Shown here: one piece after another, positions 24,491 through 33,566 of the stretch | How the letters are laid out: every line of letters begins with the position of its first letter | Numbering within the stretch: position 1 is the stretch's first letter | NCBI GenBank assembly: GCA_041653875.1 | Contig: JBAZEM010000009.1 | Span: 1-64,000 of the forward strand | Direction of reading: 5' to 3' | Length of the DNA: 64,000 nucleotides | DNA from: VSJD01 sp041653875 | Lineage (GTDB): Bacteria > Verrucomicrobiota > Kiritimatiellia > JAAZAB01 | Made by a program: the position numbers and the translations under genes | The notes under the pieces: generated by a model | The model's input: only the letters and a program-made list of their open reading frames with translations | What the model was told of the DNA's origin: nothing | Database searches by the model: none

Positions 24491-25543
24491 ATGCTGCGTG
24501 TGAAAACCGTTTATACCACCACGATTACGCAGGAAGCCCGGCGGCGCGGCATTGGCATTGAAGTCATAGACGCGGAAACGCCGATCTTTATTCTTAAACA
24601 CGGCGACCGTAAAATCAGGTGCTATAATTCCCTGACGGATCGCGTCGGCGCGGTCAGCTTTTACATGTCCCAGGACAAACATCTGGCCAATGTGTTCCTG
24701 GCGCGCCATGGCTTCCCCGTGCCAATGCAGATGAAATATTCCCGCCTCGATCGAGCCATGGCCTTTCTGGCGAAATGGAAATCGGTTGTCGTCAAGCCCT
24801 GCCGGGAATGGGGCGGACGCGGGGTGGCGGTGGCGGTCACCACGATGGCGGACCTGAAGCGCGCCATCGAACGGGCGCGGAAATTCAGTGAAGACGTGAT
24901 TGTCGAGCAATACGTCGAGGGGGTGGACCACCGGCTGATTTTCGTGGACGGACGCTTTGTGGCGGCCATCCGGCGCGAACCGGCCTGCGTTGTCGGCAAC
25001 GGCGCCAGTTCGATCCGATCCCTGATTTTGCAGCAAAACGCGCGCGCCGGCCATGCCGATGCCGGCAACCGGATTCCGCTGGATGCCGAAACGCGGCGCA
25101 ATCTGGTGGCGTTCGGGCTGGATTACGGCAGTGTGCCGTGCAAGGGCACGGTCGTTCAGGTGCGTCGGACGTCGAATTATCACACCGGCGGTTCGGTCAT
25201 CGAAACCACGGAGACTGTGAGCGCCGAGCTTGTCCGTGAAGCGCAAAAAATCGCACATCTTTTAGCTGTTCCGGTTATCGGCGTCGATTTCCTTGTCAAT
25301 TCCCAGACCGGCCGGCATTGGGTGATCGAACTCAGTCCGGACCTGGCGATCTCGCCGCCGGAAGGGGCAAAAGTGGCGCGCCATTTTATCGATTATCTGT
25401 TCCCGGAAACCAAGGCGGGCGTTATTCCGGCGCGTCCGATTCGGGCCAAACGCCGGCGTAAGCCTGCCGCGCGTTTAGCGCGGATGCGCCCGGGCAAGGG
25501 CCGGCGCGGGCGGGCGAAGAAGTCGAAACACAAAAATACATAG
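24491..25543 (+). CDS. ATP-grasp ligase resembling the cyanophycin synthetase ATP-grasp domain
   Basis: About 350 residues. The ATP-grasp fold is indicated by VVVKPCREWGGRGVAVAV (P-loop-like lid), DVIVEQYVEGVDHRLIFVDG, RREPACVVGNGASSIRSLI and the metal/ATP-binding end VIGVDFLVNSQTGRHWVIEL. This order matches the central domain of cyanophycin synthetases and GshF-type ligases, but the Mur-ligase domain of CphA is absent. It should join a carboxylate to an amine with ATP; substrates unknown. The last about 35 residues are strongly basic (Arg/Lys/Ala), an unusual nucleic-acid-binding-like tail. Start is uncertain: ATG 24491 or 24452, neither with a good ribosome site. Confidence 0.75.
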   Translation: MLRVKTVYTTTITQEARRRGIGIEVIDAETPIFILKHGDRKIRCYNSLTDRVGAVSFYMSQDKHLANVFLARHGFPVPMQMKYSRLDRAMAFLAKWKSVVVKPCREWGGRGVAVAVTTMADLKRAIERARKFSEDVIVEQYVEGVDHRLIFVDGRFVAAIRREPACVVGNGASSIRSLILQQNARAGHADAGNRIPLDAETRRNLVAFGLDYGSVPCKGTVVQVRRTSNYHTGGSVIETTETVSAELVREAQKIAHLLAVPVIGVDFLVNSQTGRHWVIELSPDLAISPPEGAKVARHFIDYLFPETKAGVIPARPIRAKRRRKPAARLARMRPGKGRRGRAKKSKHKNT

Positions 25544-25564
25544 AAATTTTCGGAGTGACAAACT

Positions 25565-25987
25565 ATGATCCCAGACCTTCAGGCCAGTGTGATGTGCGAC
25601 GATGTTCGCCAGGAAATGAATGGAAAATTCATGTTGATCGGGCTGTTCGAGGTCATCACGGCCCAGCAGTTCCCGCTGATGTTTCCCCGCATCTGTGTCG
25701 TGACCCGCTGGTGCGGGGGCGAAGGCGCCTTCCAGCAAAACACCCGGTTGCTGAAGCCGGATCAGTCCGCTGTGCTGGTGAAAGGACAGTCCATCCCCGT
25801 TCGCCTGCAGAACGCGGAGTCGACCGCGACGAATGTGGAAATATTCATCAATACGGGGTTCGAACAGCCGGGCGCCTATTGGGTGGAGATCCTGCTGGAT
25901 AACGATTTGAAATTGCGTTATCCTCTGCGCGTCGCGCAGATGAATCCGGTCAAGCCGCCCGGGTCAAACCTGAATGAAGGCCGCTAA
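25565..25987 (+). CDS. Conserved hypothetical protein (DUF6941-like)
   Basis: A 140-residue protein starting MIPDLQASVMCDDVRQEMNG, with a predicted beta-sandwich character (FMLIGLFEVI, ICVVTRWCGGEG, GAYWVEILLDN). I recall similar short proteins with an opening IPDLQASVICDDVRQE in many Gram-negatives, including DUF6941 entries, but their function is unknown. There is no signal peptide. It sits 21 bases after the ATP-grasp gene on the same strand and may be co-transcribed. The stop is followed by a dispersed palindrome at about 26000-26070. Confidence 0.6.
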   Translation: MIPDLQASVMCDDVRQEMNGKFMLIGLFEVITAQQFPLMFPRICVVTRWCGGEGAFQQNTRLLKPDQSAVLVKGQSIPVRLQNAESTATNVEIFINTGFEQPGAYWVEILLDNDLKLRYPLRVAQMNPVKPPGSNLNEGR

Positions 25988-25999
25988 AGACGGCAACTG

Positions 26000-26070
26000 C
26001 CTCATGTAGCTGCGGGCGTGAGCCCGTGGCTTCCGGAGGACTCCACGCCCTCACGGGCGCGGCTACACGA
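26000..26070. repeat. Dispersed GC-rich palindrome
   Basis: Pairs such as GCGGGCGTGAGCCCG and CGCCCTCACGGGCGCGGC mark the same family as 2230-2305 and 36965-37090. It occupies most of the 104-base gap before the next gene. Confidence 0.6.
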
Positions 26071-26091
26071 ATTTAATTCCTAAGCATTGGA

Positions 26092-27240
26092 ATGAGCAGC
26101 ATGCGCACAAAAGTCGCTGTTTCGGCCTGTGCCGATTATCGCCCGGCCACGGTTCAAGCGGCGATCGAGAGGCTGGTCGCCGATTTGGGCGGGATGTCCG
26201 CCTGGGTGCGGCCCGGGCAGACAGTTCTGCTGAAGCCGAATTTATTGAGCGCCCGCAACCCGGAACAGGCCGTCACCACGCATCCGGAAGTGGTGCGCGC
26301 CTTGATCCGCATGGTTAAAGCCGCGGGCGGTTCTCCGATGGTGGCCGATAGCGGCATGAGTGTGATCCAGATCGAGCGGGTCTGGGAAAAGACGGGTTTC
26401 AAGGCCATGTGCGGCGAGGAGGCGGTCCCGCTTGTCAACCTGGAAAAGTCCGGTTCGGCGCAGTTTAACCGGGCGGGTGTGGTCTATAGCGTGGCCAAGC
26501 CGGTGTTGGATGCGGCGCTGGTCATCAATGTGCCCAAATTGAAAACGCACATGCTGACCGGGTTGACCAATGCCGTTAAAAACGTTTATGGCACTTTGCC
26601 GGGATTTCAAAAAACCATCTTACACAAGCAGTATCCCACTCCGCGCCAATTCAGCGCCTTCCTGGCCGAACTTTATGCGCGCGTCAAGCCGGGACTGACC
26701 GTCAGCGATGCGGTCGTTGCCATGGAAGGCAATGGGCCAACCGCGGGCGATCTCGCGCCCCTGGGTTTCTTGGCCGGCTCGACCGATGGCGTGGCCTTGG
26801 ATGCCGCCCTGTGTCATATATTGAAAATCCCGCTCAACAAGGTCACGTATCTCGGCTTGCTTCAGCGGGCGGGCGTAGGCGTCGTCGATTGGAGCCGGAT
26901 CGAGTTGGTCGGGAATGTGCCGTTGCCGCTCTCGCGTCCGCCGTTCCGAGTGCCCGCCACCGCCGGCCTGCTGAATAGGATCCCCATCTGGCTGCTCCGG
27001 TTGTTGGCGCCGTATGTGTGGATTCGTCCGGCGTTCACGGCGCATTGTGTAAAGTGCGGTTTATGCGTTAAAGCCTGTCCGGTGACAGCCTTGCGCATGG
27101 TCGAAGGGGGTGGACCGGTCTTGAATCCGGCCGCCTGTATCGGCTGTTGCTGTTGCCATGAGATTTGTCCCCACCGCGCCGTGGATATGACGCAAAGCTT
27201 CTTGTTGAACCTTCGCAAACGGGGGAAATTGCCGTCGTGA
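26092..27240 (+). CDS. DUF362 domain protein with C-terminal 2[4Fe-4S] ferredoxin domain
   Basis: A 382-residue protein. The DUF362 part (about 1-290) has VLLKPNLLSARNPEQAVTTH, KLKTHMLTGLTNAVKNVYG and LDAALCHILKIPL. The end carries two clusters of cysteines, CVKCGLCVKACPVTALRM and CIGCCCCHEICPHRAVDM, each with the Cys spacing of bacterial ferredoxins. Such proteins are presumed iron-sulphur oxidoreductases; the reaction is not known. A second DUF362 protein, without the ferredoxin part, is at 41522-42835. It overlaps the following acyltransferase by four bases (GTGA). Confidence 0.88.
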   Translation: MSSMRTKVAVSACADYRPATVQAAIERLVADLGGMSAWVRPGQTVLLKPNLLSARNPEQAVTTHPEVVRALIRMVKAAGGSPMVADSGMSVIQIERVWEKTGFKAMCGEEAVPLVNLEKSGSAQFNRAGVVYSVAKPVLDAALVINVPKLKTHMLTGLTNAVKNVYGTLPGFQKTILHKQYPTPRQFSAFLAELYARVKPGLTVSDAVVAMEGNGPTAGDLAPLGFLAGSTDGVALDAALCHILKIPLNKVTYLGLLQRAGVGVVDWSRIELVGNVPLPLSRPPFRVPATAGLLNRIPIWLLRLLAPYVWIRPAFTAHCVKCGLCVKACPVTALRMVEGGGPVLNPAACIGCCCCHEICPHRAVDMTQSFLLNLRKRGKLPS

Positions 27241-28172
27241 AATACCGGCCCAAACATATCTTGGAATATTTGGCGGTGCGCGCCGTGGCCGGCCTGATTC
27301 AACATCTGCCGTACCGCGTGGCGCTGGGGTTGGGGTGTGGGATTGCCTGGATCATCTTTTATGTGGCGCGCTATCGCGTGGCGGCGGCCAAGAAACGTAT
27401 CCGGGAAGTATTTGGAACGCGGTATTCGAAGCGCGAGGTGAATCGCATTGCCTGGCAGTCGTGGCGCGATTTTTGCTTTACGGCGGTGGAAATGGTCCGG
27501 ATTCCCGTCAGTGCGCCGGCGTGGATCCGTTCGGTGGTGGATGTCGGCGATTCGGACCGTAAAATCCTGGCGCACATCGAAACCGGCCAGGGCGCCATTA
27601 TTGCCGCGCCGCACATGGGTTCGTGGGAAATGGCCACGCTGACCAGTTTGGCGTGCGGGGTTCGCTTGTTCACCGTGACCGGGAACCAGAAAAATCAACT
27701 GGTGGAGGAATATATCCATCGCATGCGCCTGGGCACGGGTTTCGAGACGCTTCAGCGCAGGGCGTCCGTGCTCAAGGGTATTGTCCGCAAAATCCGCGAG
27801 GGCAAGGTTCTGGCCATGTTGCCGGATGTGCGTTCGCGCACGCCGGGTGTGGCCGTTCAATTCCTGGGCAAGACGGCCAATATCGCCGGCGGACTGGGAT
27901 TGATTGCGAAAATGACCGGTGTGCCGGTGTTCCCGTGTGTGATCACGCGGCGGGGCTGGACACGGCATTGCTACCGCCTCATGGACCCGGTCTGGCCGGA
28001 TGCGAACCTGGAAAAAACGGAGGACTGGCGGCGAATAACCCAGGAAGTATTCAATGTCTTCGACCGCGCGATTCGGGAACATCCGGAACAATGGTTCTGG
28101 TTCAATAAACGCTGGATCCTCGATCCGCTGGAACCGGCGGCGGCGGTCGCCGGCGACGCCGTGGTTCCGTAG
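27237..28172 (+). CDS. LpxL/HtrB-type lipid A acyltransferase
   Basis: A 311-residue membrane-associated acyltransferase. The N-terminal hydrophobic helix (about 25-46) is followed by the catalytic HX4E motif, H126 to E131 in APHMGSWEM. PDVRSRTPGVAVQFLG matches the second conserved block of the LpxL family. These enzymes add secondary acyl chains from acyl-ACP to lipid A on the cytoplasmic face. The GTG start at 27237 overlaps the previous stop. With lptD and the heptose-adenylyltransferase-like gene it supports an LPS-bearing cell. Confidence 0.88.
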   Translation: MKYRPKHILEYLAVRAVAGLIQHLPYRVALGLGCGIAWIIFYVARYRVAAAKKRIREVFGTRYSKREVNRIAWQSWRDFCFTAVEMVRIPVSAPAWIRSVVDVGDSDRKILAHIETGQGAIIAAPHMGSWEMATLTSLACGVRLFTVTGNQKNQLVEEYIHRMRLGTGFETLQRRASVLKGIVRKIREGKVLAMLPDVRSRTPGVAVQFLGKTANIAGGLGLIAKMTGVPVFPCVITRRGWTRHCYRLMDPVWPDANLEKTEDWRRITQEVFNVFDRAIREHPEQWFWFNKRWILDPLEPAAAVAGDAVVP

Positions 28173-28236
28173 GCGCTTCCGGAGCGCCAGCCTGCGTCCG
28201 ACGGCTACAGGCGCCCGTGTTGTAGCCGCGAGACGG

Positions 28237-28272
28237 CCCGCCTGCAGCGCTATGCGCAGCATTGCGGGCAGG
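28237..28272 (-). repeat. 36-bp palindromic element (minus orientation)
   Basis: Read on the minus strand it starts CCTGCCCGCAATGCT, has centre GCGCAT and ends AGCGCTGCAGGCGGG. It differs from the copy at 63197-63232 at one base. It lies inside a larger GC-rich palindromic repeat (about 28195-28290) in the lpxL-like 3' region. Confidence 0.85.
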
Positions 28273-28314
28273 TAGGCTCGCGTTCTTCCACGGCGGTAAC
28301 ACTGCTAAAAAAAA

Positions 28315-28346
28315 GAGGGCCGCTCCGATGAGCGGCCCTCCTTTTC
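28315..28346. terminator. Bidirectional intrinsic terminator
   Basis: A 10-bp perfect stem GAGGGCCGCT / AGCGGCCCTC with a 6-base loop, preceded by a run of A (28307-28314) and followed by CTTTTCT. It sits between the convergent acyltransferase (+) and the small secreted protein (-), so it can end transcription in both directions. Confidence 0.85.
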
Positions 28347-28378
28347 TAATCTAAAGCCTTATTGTCTGGCTTTTCAGC

Positions 28379-28807
28379 TTACTTCATTTCCGGAGCCGCG
28401 GGCGCCGCAGGGGCCGCGGGCGCCGCAGGCGCCTCTGCCGCAGGGGCCGCCGCTTCTTCGACGCTGGTCACGGTCTTGATGGACACTGTTTTCTTGCCGG
28501 TCTTGCTCGTCGTCGAGGTGCCTTTGCCGACCACTTTGACGTCCTTGCCGACAAATTTATCGAGATCGACAGCGGTTTCGCCTTCCTTGGCCGGCTTCTG
28601 GGACATGATTTTAACCACCGTGCCATCGGCTTCCGTGACGGTGAATCCCATGGCGTGCTTGGCCAACTTGCCCGTGGCGGTGATGTCCTGCAATACGACT
28701 TCTTTTTTCACCGCTTTTTCGGCCGCCGTCTTCGCTTTTTCTTCAGCCAGAACCGTCAGCGAACCCAACAGACAAACCGCCAGTAATCCAACAATCATGC
28801 GCTTCAT
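28379..28807 (-). CDS. Small secreted protein with Ala/Pro-rich tail
   Basis: A 142-residue protein of unknown function. A signal peptide (MKRMIVGLLAVCLLGSLTVLA, cleavage after about 21) leads to a Lys-rich stretch and then a compact beta-type domain (about 38-105; TGKLAKHAMGFTVTEADGTV, GKDVKVVGKGTS), reminiscent of small OB-like periplasmic domains. The last about 30 residues are Ala/Pro repeats, perhaps a flexible wall-spanning tail. GGAAG precedes the start. The DNA coding the tail is a GC-rich near-tandem repeat. Confidence 0.75.
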   Translation of the reverse strand: MKRMIVGLLAVCLLGSLTVLAEEKAKTAAEKAVKKEVVLQDITATGKLAKHAMGFTVTEADGTVVKIMSQKPAKEGETAVDLDKFVGKDVKVVGKGTSTTSKTGKKTVSIKTVTSVEEAAAPAAEAPAAPAAPAAPAAPEMK

Positions 28808-29002
28808 GTGTATTCTTCCTTGCTTATTTTAAAACAGGTCGTTATTACATTTTGGACACGGCAAAATCATGTGCTTGCGGGATGAATTCACCTCCTGTTC
28901 TTGATACGGGTTGACGTTAATGACCAGCCTTTTCCCAAAAGTTAAATAGGAACCAAGGGGATGGCTCTGTAAGAAAAAGACGAATCATGTCATCCTGTCT
29001 GA

Positions 29003-29036
29003 TAAAATGCAAGCGTTTTTTGCGCCGTTTTGCATC
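29003..29036 (-). terminator. Possible terminator downstream of ligA
   Basis: On the minus strand ATGCAA and GCG pair with CGC and TTGCAT around an A-rich loop, with an AACG bulge, followed by TTTTATC. The position, 40 bases past the ligA stop, fits. The bulge makes it weak. Confidence 0.3.
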
Positions 29037-29076
29037 ATGGGTTTTGCGCCGAAAATCCTGTGTTTTCGAGAGGCGT

Positions 29077-31107
29077 TCAAGCGCGAACCAGTTTTTCGAA
29101 CTCCGCCTCGTCCATCACGGCGACTCCCAGCTTGCGGGCCTTGGCCAACTTCGAGCCCGGCTCCGCGCCGGCCACCACGCCGAATGTTTTCTTCGATACG
29201 CCGGAGCTTACCTCGCCGCCCAGGGCGCGAATGGCCTGTTCGGCCTGGTCGCGGGAAAAATGCGCCAGGGCGCCGGTCAATACAAACACTTTGCCGGCCA
29301 GGCATCCGCCTCTGTTCGCCGCGCCCGCCAAGCGTTTCAGGTTGACGCCGGCCTCCTGAAGCCGCCGGATCAGCGCGCGGTTCCGCGCGGCCTGAAAATA
29401 ATCGTGAATGTTTTTGGCCGCCACCGGCCCAATATCGCGGATCTGCTGGAGCTCATCCGGCGTGGCCTGCATAAGCGGCTCAATGCCGGCATAGTGCTGT
29501 TCCAGGGTTTGCGCCATTTTGGCGCCAACCTGGCGAATGCCGAGCGCGAACAACACGCGCCAGAAATCGCGTTGTTTGCTGGCTTCGATGCCGTCGAGCA
29601 GGTTTTGCGCCGATTTTGCGGCCATCCGTTCCAGGGCCGCCACGTTCGCGTGGCGCAAGCTATATAAGTCGGCGGGGTCGCTCAAAAGATTGGCATCCAC
29701 AAGTTGATCCGCCAGCGCTTCGCCCAAGCCCTCGATATCCATTGCGCCGCGCGCGGCAAAATGTCTCAGCCAGCGCTTTAACTGGGCCGGACACTGCAAG
29801 TTCTCGCACCGATAGGCAACTTCGCCTTCGCGCTGGGTGACCGGCTCGCCGCAGACGGGACACTTCGCCGGCATCCGGAAGACGCTTTCCTGGCCCGTGC
29901 GCGCCGTGGTGTTGACCCCGACGACTTCCGGGATGACTTCGCCCGCCTTTTCCACGTAAACCCGGTCGCCCACGCGGATGTCTTTGCGCTCGATCTCGTC
30001 GGCATTATGGAGCGTGGCGCGGTTGATGGTGGAGCCGGCCAGGGCCACGGGCTCAAGCTCCGCCACGGGCGTCAGCACGCCCGTGCGGCCCACTTGCACG
30101 GTGATGGCCTTGAGCCTGGTTTGCGCTCGCTCGCTCTCGTACTTGAAGGCCACCGCCCAGCGCGGGCTTTTGGCCGTCGCGCCCAGCTTTTCGTAAAACG
30201 CGCGTTCGTTGACCTTGATGACCCCGCCGTCGATTTCGAAAGGGAAATTCCGCCGCATGGTTTTCAGCTCCTCCAGCGCCGCGAGCACGGCGGCCATCGA
30301 ACGGCATGTCCAGAACCGGCCGGGAATCTTCAGGCCGAATGCTTTTAAGGCCGCGAGCATCTGCGCGTGCGTCTCGAAATCGATGCCTTCCAGTTCGCCG
30401 GCGCCGTATATTATCGCGTCCAGCGGACGCCGGGCCACCTGGCGCGGGTCCAATAATTTCAAGGAGCCGGCGGCGGCGTTGCGCGGGTTGGCGAACGGCT
30501 CTTCACCCGCCTCCTCGCGGGTGCGATTGATGGCCGCGAACCCGTCGCGGGGCATATAGACTTCGCCGCGGACTTCCAGCACGGCGGGCGGCGGCCGCTC
30601 GCCGCGTAATGTGAGCGGCAGAGAGCGGATGGTGCGCAGGTTGGCGGTGATGTCGTCGCCCACGACGCCGTCGCCGCGGGTGCTGCCCGTGACCAAGCGT
30701 CCGTGCTCGTAACGCAAGGCGATGGCCACGCCGTCGATCTTGGGCTCGACGATGTAAGTGAACGCCTGGAGCGGCGGCAGCAACCGCAGGAGACGCTCGT
30801 GAAAATTCAGCAGTTCCGCCTGGCTGTAGGTGTTGTCCAAACTCATCATGGGCCGGCGGTGGCGGACTTGTTCGAATGCCGTCAGGGGCGCGCCGCCCGC
30901 GCGCCGGTCGGCGCCCACACGCTGGGTCGGGGAATCGGGCGTCAGGAATTCGGGGTATTGTTTTTCCAGGTCCGCGAGTTCATGGTACAATCGGTCGTAA
31001 TCGCGATCGGAAATCTCCGGCTGGTCGGCGCCATAATACAAATCGTTGTGGCGCTCGATCTCCGCGCGGAGCTCACGGATGCGGTCCTGGACAGACTTCT
31101 CGCTCAT
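29077..31107 (-). CDS. ligA: NAD-dependent DNA ligase LigA
   Basis: A 676-residue protein with the full LigA domain order: Ia (with YYGADQPEISDRDYDRL), nucleotidyltransferase with the AMP-accepting K123 in EPKIDG, OB fold, Zn finger (CPVCGEP ... CENLQCPAQ), helix-hairpin-helix repeats, and a C-terminal BRCT domain (GKVFVLTGALAHFSRDQAEQ). It seals nicks in replication and repair using NAD. All motifs look intact. The start ATG 31107 gives the standard N-terminus. Confidence 0.97.
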   Translation of the reverse strand: MSEKSVQDRIRELRAEIERHNDLYYGADQPEISDRDYDRLYHELADLEKQYPEFLTPDSPTQRVGADRRAGGAPLTAFEQVRHRRPMMSLDNTYSQAELLNFHERLLRLLPPLQAFTYIVEPKIDGVAIALRYEHGRLVTGSTRGDGVVGDDITANLRTIRSLPLTLRGERPPPAVLEVRGEVYMPRDGFAAINRTREEAGEEPFANPRNAAAGSLKLLDPRQVARRPLDAIIYGAGELEGIDFETHAQMLAALKAFGLKIPGRFWTCRSMAAVLAALEELKTMRRNFPFEIDGGVIKVNERAFYEKLGATAKSPRWAVAFKYESERAQTRLKAITVQVGRTGVLTPVAELEPVALAGSTINRATLHNADEIERKDIRVGDRVYVEKAGEVIPEVVGVNTTARTGQESVFRMPAKCPVCGEPVTQREGEVAYRCENLQCPAQLKRWLRHFAARGAMDIEGLGEALADQLVDANLLSDPADLYSLRHANVAALERMAAKSAQNLLDGIEASKQRDFWRVLFALGIRQVGAKMAQTLEQHYAGIEPLMQATPDELQQIRDIGPVAAKNIHDYFQAARNRALIRRLQEAGVNLKRLAGAANRGGCLAGKVFVLTGALAHFSRDQAEQAIRALGGEVSSGVSKKTFGVVAGAEPGSKLAKARKLGVAVMDEAEFEKLVRA

Positions 31108-31202
31108 GGCCGCATGCTACCGCAAAGCGGGCGCAAATGCCATAAAAATAGAGCTTGTCAAGGCATTCGTAAAATTCAAGAATATATCAGAGGTGACCGA
31201 TA

Positions 31203-32171
31203 ATGAGGTTCGTTCGATTCCAACGGGGTTGTATCTTCGCCGCAGCGCTGGCGCTTTGCGGTCCAACATTGTCCGGCTATGGAAAGGATGACATGAATCA
31301 TAAGAATCAGCAGATGGTGATAAGGCGAACCTGCGGCGATGGCCGCTGGTTCCCGGGCGACAAGGCGACGCTGAGCAAGATGATCAAAGAACACATTGAC
31401 GCCGCCCAGGTGAGCACGGGCGCCGGTCGAATTATCGGAGCGATTTCACCCCATGCCGGCTATGTCTATTCCGGGCCGATTGCCGCCTACGTGTTCCGCG
31501 TCATCAAGGAACAGGCCGCCAAGGGTGAGGCGCCGGACACCGTGGTTATCCTCGGGCTCAGTCATCAGGGCGCCTGCCATGGTGTCGCGCTCATGGATGG
31601 CGATGTCGTCCGCTCCCCGCTGGGGGATACGGCGCTCGACAAGGACGCGGCGGAGTTATTGACGAGCAACCGGCCCTCGGTTTGCCTGGATTATGCCCCG
31701 CATAATGGCGAGCACTCGGCCGAGAACCAGATTCCGTTTGTACAGACGGTCTTGCCCAATGCGCGCCTGGTGGTGGGATTGATCGGGGACCATGATCCGA
31801 AAACGTGCGGCGAGTTGAGCGCCGGACTGGGGGAGCTGGCAAAAAAACGCAAGTTGCTGGTCATTGCCAGCTCCGATCTGCTGCACGATCCGGATTACAC
31901 CCTGGTAACCCGAACCGACCACGCCAGTTTGAAAAATGTGGCCGCCTTGCAAACCCAGGAACTGCTGAAACGCTGGAGCTACGAACACCAGATCTTCTGC
32001 GGCATGTCGGCCGTCGCCGTCACGATGCGTTTTGTGGAGCAGCAGGGTTGTCGCGAGGGCATTGTGTTGCGCTATCGCAATACGGGTGACGATTATCCCG
32101 ACAGCCGGGGACATTGGGTCGTGGGCTACGGCGCCGTGGTTTTTCCCCTGCCCCGCCAGGGAGGGCGGTAA
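31203..32171 (+). CDS. MEMO1 family protein (AmmeMemoRadiSam system B-like) with signal peptide
   Basis: A 322-residue protein. After an N-terminal hydrophobic segment (about 9-25) the MEMO1/AMMECR-B domain starts with GRWFPGDKATLSKMIKEHI. The metal-site motifs follow: ISPHAGYVYSG, ILGLSHQGACHG, HNGEHSAENQIPF and VIASSDLLHDPDY. Related to extradiol dioxygenases but of unproven activity; in the AmmeMemoRadiSam system it is encoded with an AMMECR1 and a radical SAM protein, neither of which is adjacent here. The presence of a signal peptide is unusual for the family. GAGGTG lies upstream of ATG 31203. Confidence 0.85.
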   Translation: MRFVRFQRGCIFAAALALCGPTLSGYGKDDMNHKNQQMVIRRTCGDGRWFPGDKATLSKMIKEHIDAAQVSTGAGRIIGAISPHAGYVYSGPIAAYVFRVIKEQAAKGEAPDTVVILGLSHQGACHGVALMDGDVVRSPLGDTALDKDAAELLTSNRPSVCLDYAPHNGEHSAENQIPFVQTVLPNARLVVGLIGDHDPKTCGELSAGLGELAKKRKLLVIASSDLLHDPDYTLVTRTDHASLKNVAALQTQELLKRWSYEHQIFCGMSAVAVTMRFVEQQGCREGIVLRYRNTGDDYPDSRGHWVVGYGAVVFPLPRQGGR

Positions 32172-32444
32172 CGGCTCTTTTTGTTAAGGAAATCCCGCCG
32201 GGTCAGGGGGGGGCGGCCTACAAAGATGCTGTCGGCCCGGCGCCCTCGCCGGGCGTTATGAAAAAGCCGCCCCGTTCCTCGCGGCCTAACTTGACGTGCA
32301 GAAATTTTCCGCCATTGGCGGATCCGCCTACGGCACGACAAACCACAGCGGTTCTGTCGAACCGCAGCTACACCCATTCGGTGTAGTGGCCGTTCGATAG
32401 AACGGCAAAGTTGCCGAAGGCCTAACTTGAAAGGCGCATGGCTG
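32172..32444. repeat. Intergenic repeats upstream of nspC
   Basis: Bases about 32215-32260 contain a CCTACAAAGATGCTGTCGGC / GCCCTCGCCGGGCG element like the one inside 55134-55248. Bases 32318-32425 hold the family with CAGCGGTTCTGTCGAACCG and CCGTTCGATAGAACGGCAAAG. No gene is evident. Confidence 0.65.
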
Positions 32445-33551
32445 ATGACACCTTTGACCACGCCGTATTACTTGGTCGACGAAAAAAGTCTGCTGAAAAA
32501 CCTGAAGATCGTCCGGCGTGTGCGCGAAATTTCAGGCGCGAAGTCCGTGCTTGCGCTCAAATGTTTTTCGACCTGGTGCGTCTTCGGGCTGATGCGCAAG
32601 TACCTGGATGGGACCACGAGCAGTTCCCTGTTCGAAGCCCGGCTGGGTCATGAAAAATTTGGCAAGGAGGTCCATGCCTACAGCGTCGGGTTTTCCGGCG
32701 CGGACCTCAAGGCCGTCGGTAAATACGCCGACAAGGTCATCTTCAATTCGGTGTCCCAGCTTGAGCTGTGCCGCCACAAGGTCCGCGGGCGAAAACTGGG
32801 ACTGCGGGTCAATCCGGGGGTCAGTTATTCGCATTTCGACCTGGCCGACCCGGCCCGTAAATATTCCAGGCTGGGCGTTACCGATAAAGCCGCGCTCATG
32901 CGGGCCGCCGCCCTCATCAGCGGCGTGATGTTCCATTTCAACTGTGAAAACGACGACTTCGGCAATTTTTCCGCTAACCTGGACCGCATCGGGCGCGACT
33001 ATGGCGGCCTGCTCGAACGCCTGGAGTGGGTCAGCCTGGGCGGCGGCGTGGCCTTCACGAAGGACGATTATCCGCTTGAAAAATTCTGCGAACGCTTAAA
33101 GGCCTTCAGCGCGAAATTCGGCGTCCAGGTCTATCTGGAACCCGGCGAGGCGGCCATTAGCGGCTGCGCGGAACTGGTGACCACGGTCCTGGATGTCGTG
33201 CATAACGAGGTCGATATTGCCATCGTGGATGCCTCGACCGAAGCGCACATGCTGGACCACCTGATCTACCGCACCAGCGCCAAAATCGCGTCGCCGGGGC
33301 CAGGCCGGTTCGAGGTCATGCTTGCCGGCCGTTCGTGCCTGGCGGGCGACGTCTTTGGCCAATACAGTCTGAAGACCAGACTGAAGACCGGGAGCGTGGT
33401 GCGCATCGCGGATGCCGCCGGATATACGATGGTCAAAAAAAATTGGTTCAACGGATTGCCCATGCCGGCGATCTGCGTGCGAAGATTGGATGGGACCGTG
33501 CAAACGGTCCGCAGGTTCGGATACAAGGATTTTTTGAGAAGCCTGTCTTAA
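32445..33551 (+). CDS. nspC: Carboxy(nor)spermidine decarboxylase
   Basis: A 368-residue fold-III PLP decarboxylase of the NspC family. The PLP lysine is K39 in VLALKCFSTW; GTTSSSLFEARLG, MFHFNCENDDF and VSLGGGVAFTKDDYPLE are NspC hallmarks, and VYLEPGEA binds phosphate. It removes the carboxylate from carboxyspermidine or carboxynorspermidine to give the triamine. ATG 32445 is chosen with AAAGG upstream. It is followed after 15 bases by its pathway partner, together forming the S-adenosylmethionine-independent route to spermidine. Confidence 0.93.
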   Translation: MTPLTTPYYLVDEKSLLKNLKIVRRVREISGAKSVLALKCFSTWCVFGLMRKYLDGTTSSSLFEARLGHEKFGKEVHAYSVGFSGADLKAVGKYADKVIFNSVSQLELCRHKVRGRKLGLRVNPGVSYSHFDLADPARKYSRLGVTDKAALMRAAALISGVMFHFNCENDDFGNFSANLDRIGRDYGGLLERLEWVSLGGGVAFTKDDYPLEKFCERLKAFSAKFGVQVYLEPGEAAISGCAELVTTVLDVVHNEVDIAIVDASTEAHMLDHLIYRTSAKIASPGPGRFEVMLAGRSCLAGDVFGQYSLKTRLKTGSVVRIADAAGYTMVKKNWFNGLPMPAICVRRLDGTVQTVRRFGYKDFLRSLS

Positions 33552-33566
33552 AAAAAGGAAAACAAT

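Noticed and set aside
24380..25258. N-terminal extension of the cutA frame
   Set aside because: It is antisense to the ATP-grasp gene, and the CutA domain is complete from 24379.
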